A DNA stretch of 13,376 nucleotides from an uncultured Prevotellaceae bacterium (lineage in GTDB: Bacteria > Bacteroidota > Bacteroidia > Bacteroidales > Bacteroidaceae), in NCBI GenBank assembly GCA_902803455.1, contig CADCQC010000385.1, forward strand, positions 1 through 13,376, given 5' to 3'. Under the pieces are notes generated by a model. It was not told the DNA's origin, made no database searches, and saw nothing but the letters and a program-made list of their open reading frames with translations. A program made the position numbers and the translations under genes. Of the stretch, positions 1 to 7,184 are shown piece after piece (the stretch's first letter is position 1; the number at the start of each line of letters is the position of its first letter).

Positions 1-2
1 AC

Positions 3-47
3 AAAGGTCGCCGCGAGGCTCCCTTTGGTTTTGAAAAGGATTTTTAG
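3..47 (+). CDS. C-terminal end of an unidentified plus-strand gene (partial)
   Basis: Reading from base 3, the frame gives 14 residues, KGRREAPFGFEKDF, followed by a TAG at 45-47. The main support for a real gene end is the strong plus-strand terminator that starts 15 bases downstream. The residues are charged and basic, as in many nucleic-acid-binding protein tails, but this is too short to identify a family. A second frame starting at base 1 stays open to a TAA at 49-51 and cannot be excluded. Confidence 0.4.
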   Translation, partial: KGRREAPFGFEKDF

Positions 48-61
48 TTAAACATAGGCTT

Positions 62-100
62 GTGCGCTGCGGCTCGTTGAGAGTTGCGGCGCACTTTTTT
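62..100 (+). terminator. Rho-independent terminator of the left-edge gene
   Basis: Bases 62-75 pair with 81-94 in a 14-base-pair stem. Eleven pairs are Watson-Crick and three are G-U wobbles, and there are no unpaired bases. The loop is the five bases 76-80, and six T residues (95-100) follow directly. The T tract lies on the plus-strand side, so it serves the gene ending at 47 and not ispF, which converges from the right. Confidence 0.8.
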
Positions 101-103
101 GAT

Positions 104-132
104 GATCTCTTGATGATCAGGAGATCCTTTTT
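104..132 (+). terminator. Possible second, weaker terminator hairpin
   Basis: GATCTC (104-109) pairs with GAGATC (121-126), with a further T-G pair inside. A nine-base loop and a downstream run of five T (128-132) complete a hairpin of terminator shape. It lies just after the stronger terminator and could be a back-up. The stem is short, so this is tentative. No matching T tract exists on the minus strand, so it is unlikely to end ispF transcription. Confidence 0.3.
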
Positions 133-161
133 CTACAGATTTCTCTATCAACTAAAAAATT

Positions 162-644
162 TTAGGAATATTTCTCAATGAGCACTGTGGCATAAGCGGC
201 GATACCCTCTTGGCGGCCAGTGAAGCCAAGACGTTCGGAGGTGGTTGCTTTGATGGAGATATCGTCGGTTTCACATACGATGATTTGTGCCAGACACTGT
301 TGCATGGCAGGGATGTGTGGATTGAGCTTTGGCTTTTCCGCGCAAACGGTGGCATCAATATTACCCACCCGATAGCCTTTTGTGGCGATCAGCGCCACGA
401 CATCACGCAGAATCACCTTACTGTCCATGCCATCCGTCTCGGCTGCCGTATCCGGAAAATGGAAACCGATGTCACGCATGCACGCCGCACCCAACAAAGC
501 ATCACAGATAGCATGGATAAGCACATCAGCGTCGCTATGCCCCAACAACCCGAGGGTATGCTCAATCTTGATGCCACCCATCCACAAGTCACGCCCGGTC
601 ACCAACTGGTGAACATCATATCCAAATCCAACTCTTATTTTCAT
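162..644 (-). CDS. ispF: 2-C-methyl-D-erythritol 2,4-cyclodiphosphate synthase (IspF)
   Basis: The 160-residue protein has the normal IspF length. This cytosolic, homotrimeric enzyme of the non-mevalonate (MEP) isoprenoid pathway cyclises CDP-methylerythritol 2-phosphate, releasing CMP. Seen in the sequence: GYDVH near the start gives the divalent-metal ligands Asp10 and His12. GHSDADVLIHA (35-45) contains the third ligand His44. FPD (63-65), the CAEKPK stretch and TTSERLGFTGR near the C-terminus are family hallmarks. The usual GDIG motif reads RDIG here, a mild variation. The start at 644 gives a complete N-terminal strand. The gene lies 21 bases behind porV on the same strand and is probably the last gene of that operon. 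The same order porU-porV-ispF is, from memory, also found in Porphyromonas gingivalis. Confidence 0.97.
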   Translation of the reverse strand: MKIRVGFGYDVHQLVTGRDLWMGGIKIEHTLGLLGHSDADVLIHAICDALLGAACMRDIGFHFPDTAAETDGMDSKVILRDVVALIATKGYRVGNIDATVCAEKPKLNPHIPAMQQCLAQIIVCETDDISIKATTSERLGFTGRQEGIAAYATVLIEKYS

Positions 645-665
645 CTTTCTTGAATAAATCCACGC

Positions 666-1871
666 CTATTTCTTGAACAAGTCCTTGATGCCATCCATGT
701 CGAACGAGAGTGTGAAGCGCAGGGTCTGATCGAGCGGATTACTCTTGGCAGTGGCGATGACATAACCGGCATCGAGCGAGAAGACATTCATTCTGAAACC
801 AGCACCGACGGTGAAATATTTACGGTTACCCTTGGTCTCATGCTCATGGTGATAACCGGCACGGAGAGAGAACTGGTCGTGATAGACGTATTCTGCGCCC
901 ACGCTCCACTGTATCTCACGTAATTCCTCTTTGAACCCATTAGGTGCATCGTTGAAACTTTTGAAGATACCGCTGATGCTTGACACATCGAAATATTCTT
1001 TCTCCAGACGGTCTTGATATTCCTGTGAGCTTTCCTCCTCTTTTTGTCTCGGATAGGTCGGCACGAGCAGTTTATTGGCATCTGCAGCAATCGTGAAGCG
1101 GTTGTACTCATCCACAGGTATCATGAGAGATGCACCCAGACGCATGTTGGTCGGAATAAACTCACTGTGCTCATCACCTCCGAAAGAGATTTTGCTACCG
1201 ATATTGCTCACGTTAAGACCGAGTCCGAGTTGGCATTCCCTTGCTCCTATATTGAGATAATTCTGATAATAGCATGACACATCTGCAGCGAAGGCAGAGC
1301 CAGGACTGGTGTCCTCCGTATAGTCATAGGTAAGGTCTGAGAGAATCCATCTCACGGCAGCCGCGATAGAGAAATTCTCGCTAAGCATCAGCGAATAAGC
1401 CACGTCGAGCGACATTTCATAAGGCTTGATCGTCATGTCATTGGTATCATCGAGCGAACTGCCCACCATTACCTCACCGAGAGAGAAATAGCGCAAGGAA
1501 CTCGACACGGCACTATAGTCGCCGATGCGGTAATATCCGGCAAGATATGCCAGGTCCATGTCGCTCACCAACTGTCTGAGCCACGGTGTGTAGTTGAGTG
1601 CCACACCCGCCCTTGATATGGTGAAAGGATATTTTGCCGGGTTCCAGTATTGCGACACCACGTCAGGGTCTGTGGCCGCACCCACATCACCCATACCAGC
1701 TGCCCTGGCATCGGGTGCTATGGTCTGTGAAGTCACAGATGTATTGACAGGATTAAACATGTCCTCCTTCTGAGCCTGTGCCTGCGTTACCGTGAGGGTC
1801 AGTGCTATGATGAGCCCTATTTTTATTCTTTTGAATGTCAAATGCATCGCTGATCGTTTGTTATTGAACAT
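666..1871 (-). CDS. porV: Type IX secretion system outer-membrane protein PorV (LptO)
   Basis: The 401-residue protein is close to the roughly 390 residues of P. gingivalis PorV. Residues 1-34 form a signal peptide: basic N-terminus, hydrophobic core, and an AQAQ cleavage region. A second start at Met9 (1847) would still leave a good signal peptide; neither start has a Shine-Dalgarno. After the signal comes the family signature RAAGMGDVGAATDPD with WNPA shortly after. The rest alternates polar and hydrophobic residues, as in a FadL-like beta barrel, and ends in strand-like LRFTLSFDMD. In characterised systems PorV carries cargo from the translocon to the attachment complex, where PorU cleaves its C-terminal domain. 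The position 21 bases downstream of porU matches the known pairing and argues for PorV over the related PorQ. Confidence 0.9.
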   Translation of the reverse strand: MFNNKRSAMHLTFKRIKIGLIIALTLTVTQAQAQKEDMFNPVNTSVTSQTIAPDARAAGMGDVGAATDPDVVSQYWNPAKYPFTISRAGVALNYTPWLRQLVSDMDLAYLAGYYRIGDYSAVSSSLRYFSLGEVMVGSSLDDTNDMTIKPYEMSLDVAYSLMLSENFSIAAAVRWILSDLTYDYTEDTSPGSAFAADVSCYYQNYLNIGARECQLGLGLNVSNIGSKISFGGDEHSEFIPTNMRLGASLMIPVDEYNRFTIAADANKLLVPTYPRQKEEESSQEYQDRLEKEYFDVSSISGIFKSFNDAPNGFKEELREIQWSVGAEYVYHDQFSLRAGYHHEHETKGNRKYFTVGAGFRMNVFSLDAGYVIATAKSNPLDQTLRFTLSFDMDGIKDLFKK

Positions 1872-1892
1872 TATTACTAACGTGACGAGCGT

Positions 1893-4800
1893 TTATTTAT
1901 TGCTTATGATTATCAGTTTCTTAGCCTTGGAGACAGCCGGACTGCCATCACTCGATACCGAAACCCTGTAGATATAGACCCCAGTCTGAAGCCGTTGCCC
2001 GCCATCGACGGTCAGGTCCCAATCGACGGTGAGCGCCCCTTGCACGGCCCCATCAGTCTCCTGATGTTTCCACAACTGTCGTCCGCTGGTATCAAAGAGG
2101 TCGATTTCCACATCGATTGTCGATCCGATACGGTCATGATTGATGATGAAAGTCGTTGACGTATAGGCAGGGTTTTTCGTGCATCCGATGCTGAAGAGCG
2201 TGGGACTGATGCCCTTCACCACGTTGAACGTCAGTTGTGCCATCGCCGAGTTGTTGAGAATATCCCATGCCCTGAACTTCAGCGTATGGATGCCAGGAGT
2301 CAGTTCAGGGATGCTATAGTAGGTCGAACCGCTGATATAACTGCCGAAATCAAAGGTGAAGTTATCGTTGAGCACATACGTTTTCGACATCTCGTCGTCG
2401 ATGATGAGTTCCAGGTCATGTCCGATACCCGTTCCTGCGGCGTTGATACCATCCTTATCGGTGATATTGGCCACGAAATAAGGAGTGGTGTTGACATCAT
2501 CGCCATTAGAGAACGACGGTGTATTGAGATAGCAGTATATCGACGGTCCGATGGAGTCATTGCCCACCACGTCAGTACCGCCTACTTGAAACGCTCCGCA
2601 TGCGCCGTTAGCCTCAAGCGTATGTTCTTTGTTGACGGCATAGAGATTGATGAGTCCGGCACCATCTGAATAATTGATGTCCATAGGCACCGCAAAAGAG
2701 AAGCGGAACCGTCCGTTTCTCACGCTGTCGGATCCATTGAAGAGCACGTTAGGCCGGTCGTAGTAAGTATAGACGTTCTTGGAATCCTCCGCATTGCCCA
2801 TACAGGTGACGAGTTCCTCTGAGTCGCGCACGGTTGCCGTAAGCAGTCCATTGAATGACGTTTCCTGCTGGCCATTCCTTTCGATATGTCCGGAGACGAC
2901 CGCCTTTCCGCCAGCCCTCAGTGTGATGTCGCTTGCCTTTCCCACTGGTTGACCGTTGATGCTGTCGACCACAGCCTTGATGGTCGGCACATGGAGGCAA
3001 AGAGCCGGATCGCCCAGCAAGGAGTATCTGAGTTTGTTGGCTGTCAGATCCTGTCCGGAAGTGATCATCTCGTTTTTGGCCAGTCGCTGCGCCTCTCCGA
3101 TGGAGATACGTTTCCCGTTATCGACATTGAGCACATGTTTCATATATGCTCTGTTGAGATAAGCGTTGTAGCCCTGATAGACCGTTCTGGTGGTACCGAA
3201 GAAAGCCACCGAGCCACCATTCTTGTTGAGCATGGCCTCCTCGCCGATGGTGGCCTCAGCCATGTCAAAAGGCATGATGTCGCACGATGCCGTGACCCAC
3301 ATCGGCAGATGGGTGTTGGAGAAGTTTTGGAAATCCTGTAAGATGAGCACCCGCTCATGTGAGATGCTGATGGCAGACCCGTGTCCGGAGTAGTCGATGA
3401 GCAGCGCCCCGTTGGTTTGTATTTTCTTGATGTCACGGGTACAGTCAGGGTAGGTGTTGCCCGTGGCAGATGTCACCCTCGTATAGGTGTCCCACATCAC
3501 TTTCTGAAGTTGCAAGCCGGGATAGAGTGAGTTGATGAGCGTGCAAGTCCTGTTGGCATCCTCCATGTGCGAATTGTTGTTGCCATCATCGCCAAGCACA
3601 GCCACCAGGTTTTGCCATGCTCCGGCATCCGCATTCTCCACATAGCGTATGGTTTTGTCGGTAAGGATTTTCGCCTCTTCCACGGTATGTGCGGGGAATC
3701 TTCCGATGGAAAGGTCGAGTTTGTCAGAACTCAGCGGGTTTTCTCCCTCCCCGTCGTCGAGCAGCCCATAGAAGCCATCATCAACATAGCAATAAATCTC
3801 GCTAAACGACTCCTCACTCTCATAGCACAACAGGAAGTCATCGGGTGAATAACTGCGGCACTCGCTGGTAAGCATGCGGTTGTCCCACAGTCCGTCGCCG
3901 AAGAGCATCAGATGGCGCGGAATATCACTATCGGTTGTCGCACGGTCATAGAGCATCTTCATATATCTCCTGTAGGCATTAGCATCCGGTGTTCCGCTGG
4001 AGAACTCGTTATAGAGTTCATCTGCCGGCACGATAGTCACCCTCATGGAGTCGCGCTGGATATGCATGTCGGCGATACGCCGGGCCTGGGGGAGCAATTT
4101 CTGCGAGGTTGGAATAATGATGACCATATCGGCCTGCGGATCGGCATGATGATCCTGATTGGTGATGTTGTAGACATATTCCGGTGCGGGAACGCCAGAA
4201 TAGGTGAGTGCTGTCATCGCCCTTGGTGTAGCCGTATAGATGTCGATATAATCAAGTCTCACGGGTCCTCCACTGATCGGCCGCAATGTGATGGTATCGG
4301 ATGCCATCAGATTGTTCACCTCGTAGATTCCTGTCGCCTCCTTACCTTTATCGTAATTGCCAGGCGACATGCTCAACCGTCCAAGGACAGAGTCGTTGAG
4401 CATCACCTCGACCGTGGTGGTCGTCCCTGCAGTGACCGCCACAGCGATCTTTCCCTGTCTGTCGCTACTGGGGCTTTTGAGAATATAATCCTTTGTGGTT
4501 CCCAGGTTCACGGGATTGCTTTCAAAAAGATTGCGCCCGCCTTGGAACCAAGAGAAGTTGTCTATTTCGTGGAGTGAATGATAATGTTCAGGTCTTGGAT
4601 AGGTCTTGGCCACGAACGCCGCGCTGTCGATACTTGCCGGCTCGCCATCGCTCTCAGTAAGGAAATAATAGCCATAGTCGGAATAAGGATTGCGGGTGCG
4701 TCTCATCGTTGTCGGCGTGCTCCACGACACGGGTCCTTGTGCATAGAAGAGCCGTCTTCCCGCCACCTGGCAAGTAGGCACCTCCTTCAGGTCATCCGTA

Positions 4801-5456
4801 TCGATCAACATGTTGGGATCGAGGCGTTCGCTCTGCAGCGCCCCTCCATATCCATAGATTTTCACCTTGGAGATATCACTGAACCCCGCCTGTTTGATGA
4901 GCGCCTCTGTCAGGCAATAAAGACCAGAGGAAGGCACCCGCACTTTGGCCCATTTCCCCGATGCCAACACAGAATGTGCGGCATAGCGTTCGGCAGCCGG
5001 CACCATCTTGTATCCCCTGTCCTTAGGCATCCTTCTGATGCCATCGTCTTTGGCCGTGGCTTTTATATCGAGCATGAAACTCACAAGGATCTGGTATTTG
5101 CCGTCACGGTAGACAAAGGGAACAAACGACACCTCGAGATGTCCCCTTTTCCGTTCCACCACCACGTTCACCTCTGGCACGGGCATGCCGGGCATCTCCG
5201 AAGAGGTGACCGCCTTCAGCCGCCGTTCGCTATAAGGAGTCATATCGATGAATTCCGGATAGAGGATGGAAACGGTGTATGTGGAGTCGGCAAAATGTTC
5301 ACCCAACTGAAATGATGTGGCAAAGCGCGGCAACACAGAGTCTATCCTCACCTCATCAGCGGTAAGGTTGAAGAAATGCTGTGCGCTGACGGTCAGCCAC
5401 TGCCCCATCATGAAGATGGTGAGACACAACAGTTGGAGATATCGTTTATTTAACAT
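1893..5456 (-). CDS. porU: Type IX secretion system sortase PorU (gingipain-like C25 peptidase)
   Basis: This cell-surface enzyme removes the C-terminal domain of type IX cargo and attaches the cargo to lipopolysaccharide. From the start at 5456 it has 1187 residues (P. gingivalis PorU: about 1158). That start gives a clean signal peptide ending near VSAQ; the in-frame extension to 5555 lies inside the upstream gene and is rejected. The C25-type peptidase domain occupies about residues 440-780. The likely catalytic pair is His692 in YSGHGS (codon 3381-3383) and Cys725 in TASCD (codon 3282-3284). The last 106 residues look like a type IX secretion tail: NPA, a DTSGR turn, GVYIYRV, and a final lysine-rich strand KKLIII. 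In PorU this domain is known to be kept and to hold the protein on PorV. The start overlaps the preceding gene by 11 bases, suggesting translational coupling. Confidence 0.93.
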   Translation of the reverse strand: MLNKRYLQLLCLTIFMMGQWLTVSAQHFFNLTADEVRIDSVLPRFATSFQLGEHFADSTYTVSILYPEFIDMTPYSERRLKAVTSSEMPGMPVPEVNVVVERKRGHLEVSFVPFVYRDGKYQILVSFMLDIKATAKDDGIRRMPKDRGYKMVPAAERYAAHSVLASGKWAKVRVPSSGLYCLTEALIKQAGFSDISKVKIYGYGGALQSERLDPNMLIDTDDLKEVPTCQVAGRRLFYAQGPVSWSTPTTMRRTRNPYSDYGYYFLTESDGEPASIDSAAFVAKTYPRPEHYHSLHEIDNFSWFQGGRNLFESNPVNLGTTKDYILKSPSSDRQGKIAVAVTAGTTTTVEVMLNDSVLGRLSMSPGNYDKGKEATGIYEVNNLMASDTITLRPISGGPVRLDYIDIYTATPRAMTALTYSGVPAPEYVYNITNQDHHADPQADMVIIIPTSQKLLPQARRIADMHIQRDSMRVTIVPADELYNEFSSGTPDANAYRRYMKMLYDRATTDSDIPRHLMLFGDGLWDNRMLTSECRSYSPDDFLLCYESEESFSEIYCYVDDGFYGLLDDGEGENPLSSDKLDLSIGRFPAHTVEEAKILTDKTIRYVENADAGAWQNLVAVLGDDGNNNSHMEDANRTCTLINSLYPGLQLQKVMWDTYTRVTSATGNTYPDCTRDIKKIQTNGALLIDYSGHGSAISISHERVLILQDFQNFSNTHLPMWVTASCDIMPFDMAEATIGEEAMLNKNGGSVAFFGTTRTVYQGYNAYLNRAYMKHVLNVDNGKRISIGEAQRLAKNEMITSGQDLTANKLRYSLLGDPALCLHVPTIKAVVDSINGQPVGKASDITLRAGGKAVVSGHIERNGQQETSFNGLLTATVRDSEELVTCMGNAEDSKNVYTYYDRPNVLFNGSDSVRNGRFRFSFAVPMDINYSDGAGLINLYAVNKEHTLEANGACGAFQVGGTDVVGNDSIGPSIYCYLNTPSFSNGDDVNTTPYFVANITDKDGINAAGTGIGHDLELIIDDEMSKTYVLNDNFTFDFGSYISGSTYYSIPELTPGIHTLKFRAWDILNNSAMAQLTFNVVKGISPTLFSIGCTKNPAYTSTTFIINHDRIGSTIDVEIDLFDTSGRQLWKHQETDGAVQGALTVDWDLTVDGGQRLQTGVYIYRVSVSSDGSPAVSKAKKLIIISNK

Positions 5457-6063
5457 TGAATTCCAGTACCTTTTGATCATCGAGAAACCCGGTGAGATGG
5501 TCATCGACAGCGACAGGTCCCGTTGCGGAAGGTGTACCTGTGAAAAGAAGATCACCCGTCCGCAAGGTATAATATTGGCTGATGTAAGCGATGAGGCAGT
5601 CTACGGATCTGAGCATATCGGCTGTTTCACCCTGCTGCACGGTCTGCCCGTTGATATCGAGTCTGAAGTGCACCTGCTGGATGCCTTTTATCTTATCGAC
5701 AGGAATCCATTCGCCGATGGCAGCAGCACCGTCGAAGCCTTTGCACATCTCCCATGGCAGACCTTGCGAAGCCAATGTGCGTTGCAAGTCGCGAGCGGTG
5801 AAGTCGATGCCACATGTCACCGCATCGTAATAGCGGTGTGCAAACCTCTCAGGGATACTTTTTCCCAACCGGCATATCCGCACCACCATCTCAGCCTCAT
5901 AGTCTATCCTCCCGAGATGATCGGGCAGGAAAAATGGCTTTCGGTTTTTGAGCAATGCCGAGTCAGCCTTTGTGAAGATCACGGGATGCTCCTGATTGTA
6001 TAACGGACAATCCTGCAGTTTATTGTAACAGGGATAATTGAATCCTACGGCAAATATTTTCAT
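5446..6063 (-). CDS. Fumarylacetoacetate hydrolase (FAH) superfamily enzyme, FAHD1-like
   Basis: This 205-residue, single-domain protein matches the length of FAHD1-type enzymes, metal-dependent cytosolic enzymes acting on acylpyruvates or other 2-oxo acids. The metal ligands Glu56 and Glu58 (in DYEAE) and Asp87 (in GIDFTARD) and the active-site Lys108 have the same spacing as E71, E73, D102 and K123 of human FAHD1. Arg91 and Gln94 also match. The C-terminal GTPSATGPV stands for the usual GTPxGVGPV. At the N-terminus the common GRNYAxH reads GFNYPCY, so the lid histidine and glutamate of FAHD1 appear as Tyr13 and Leu16. The substrate cannot be told from sequence. The gene is first in the porU-porV-ispF set, overlaps porU by 11 bases, and starts close behind the tsf terminator. 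No functional link to secretion is evident. Confidence 0.85.
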   Translation of the reverse strand: MKIFAVGFNYPCYNKLQDCPLYNQEHPVIFTKADSALLKNRKPFFLPDHLGRIDYEAEMVVRICRLGKSIPERFAHRYYDAVTCGIDFTARDLQRTLASQGLPWEMCKGFDGAAAIGEWIPVDKIKGIQQVHFRLDINGQTVQQGETADMLRSVDCLIAYISQYYTLRTGDLLFTGTPSATGPVAVDDHLTGFLDDQKVLEFNVK

Positions 6064-6070
6064 GAGAGGG

Positions 6071-6120
6071 GAAATAAAAAGGAGCCAGTCATGATGTGCC
6101 CATCACGTCACTGGCTCCTT
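6071..6120 (-). terminator. Rho-independent terminator after tsf
   Basis: Bases 6079-6089 (AAGGAGCCAGT) pair perfectly with 6110-6120, an 11-base-pair stem. An inner TGATG/CATCA helix (6092-6096 with 6101-6105) closes a four-base loop. Read on the minus strand, the stem is followed by TTTATTTC, a usable though interrupted T tract. It lies 23 bases after the tsf stop and only 15 bases before the next start codon at 6063. It should end the ribosomal-protein operon transcript, or let a fraction pass into the porU operon. Confidence 0.8.
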
Positions 6121-6143
6121 GTAATTGTTAGTCGAACTGATGA

Positions 6144-7145
6144 TTAGTCGGCCCGCAGGGTGAAGCGTTTGAAAGCCACAACCTTGAGGTCCTTGTCGGC
6201 AGCCTTCAGATAGGCGGCGACATTCTCCTTGTTCTCAGCCTTGATATACTCCTGGTTGACGAGACAGTTCTCCTTGAAGAATTTGGCCATACGACCCTTA
6301 GCGATGTTCTGGATCATCTGCTCGGGCAGATTGGCAGCCTTCTCAGCAGCCACTTTCTCCTTGATCTCGCGAGCCTTGGCAGCCTCTTCCTCAGTGAGCC
6401 ATCCTTTGGCGATATTGGAGCTGATGTGGTCGTCGCTGTCCACGAGGTTGGGGTTGACACCAGCCTTTTTGAGAGCGGCCTCCACAGCCTTCTCCACTTG
6501 CTCGTCCTTTGTTTTCTGGATAGCCACCTGGAGCTCGTTGTCCTTCACTGACTGTGGCACACTCTCCTCGTCAAGAGCGACGGGGTTCATAGAAGCCACC
6601 TGCAGGGTGATGTTGTGTCCCTGCTCCTCGTAGTCCTTGTTGAGTTGGACGAGTGTGCAGAGCATATTCTTCCCCTGATGGTTGTAGGAGTAGATGTTGT
6701 CACCCTCGAGGTAGTTGTAGCCATCGAGTTCCATTTTCTCACCAGTGATACCAGAGCGCTGTGTAACGGCGTCAGCCACCTTCCGTCCGTCGGCGAGAGT
6801 CAGTTCGCTCACCTCCTCCACGGTCTTGCATTTTGCCTTCACGGCAGCGTCGAGGATGTTCTGTGTGAGAGCGATGAAGTCGGCGCCGTTGGCGACGAAG
6901 TCAGTCTCGCATTTGAGTGCGATGATGGCGGCGAATCCATTCTCCACCTTGACGAGAACACAACCATTGGATGTCTCTCTGTCGCTGCGCTTTGCTGCGA
7001 TGGCCAGTCCACGCTCACGGAGCAGGTCTTTGGCCTTATCGAAGTCTCCCTCAGCCTCTGTGAGTGCCTTCTTGACGTCGGCGAGGCCAGCACCCGTCAT
7101 GGTGCGGAGCTTCTTGATATCTTCCATATTGGGTTTGTAAGCCAT
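6144..7145 (-). CDS. tsf: Translation elongation factor Ts
   Basis: EF-Ts is the cytosolic nucleotide-exchange factor that releases GDP from EF-Tu. The 333-residue protein is longer than the E. coli form (about 283), but similar lengths are usual in Bacteroidetes. The N-terminal UBA-like domain (about 7-50) contains LRTMTGAGLADVKKAL and a DLLRERGL helix. The EF-Tu-contacting TDFVA motif is at residues 81-85. The C-terminal region includes KFFKENCLVNQEY and ends in a typical strand VVAFKRFTLR. The gene follows rpsB by 39 bases on the same strand, the widely conserved rpsB-tsf pair. A terminator lies 23 bases downstream, making it the last gene of the ribosomal-protein operon. The start has no Shine-Dalgarno, as is normal in this phylum. 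Confidence 0.98.
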   Translation of the reverse strand: MAYKPNMEDIKKLRTMTGAGLADVKKALTEAEGDFDKAKDLLRERGLAIAAKRSDRETSNGCVLVKVENGFAAIIALKCETDFVANGADFIALTQNILDAAVKAKCKTVEEVSELTLADGRKVADAVTQRSGITGEKMELDGYNYLEGDNIYSYNHQGKNMLCTLVQLNKDYEEQGHNITLQVASMNPVALDEESVPQSVKDNELQVAIQKTKDEQVEKAVEAALKKAGVNPNLVDSDDHISSNIAKGWLTEEEAAKAREIKEKVAAEKAANLPEQMIQNIAKGRMAKFFKENCLVNQEYIKAENKENVAAYLKAADKDLKVVAFKRFTLRAD

Positions 7146-7184
7146 AATATCTATTTGCTTTGATGGGTTTTGACTGATAAGAAA

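Noticed and set aside
151..165. CTAAAAAATTTTAG palindrome after ispF
   Set aside because: The stem is only A/T pairs plus one G/C with a two-base loop and no T tract beyond it; too weak for a terminator call.
210..653. 147-codon plus-strand open frame opposite ispF
   Set aside because: ispF is certain from its motifs, and the antisense product has no recognisable features.
3912..5315. Two adjacent long plus-strand open frames (221 and 245 codons) opposite porU
   Set aside because: They lie wholly within the coding sequence of porU, have His/Arg/Ile-rich compositions typical of antisense frames, and match no family pattern I recognise.
5457..5555. In-frame N-terminal extension of porU by 33 residues
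   Set aside because: It would place a long polar segment before the signal peptide and lies inside the upstream FAH-family gene. The start at 5456 gives a normal signal peptide.
6615..7163. 182-codon plus-strand open frame opposite tsf, rich in Leu, Val and Glu
   Set aside because: It is the reverse complement of the biased tsf codons; no promoter or domain supports it.
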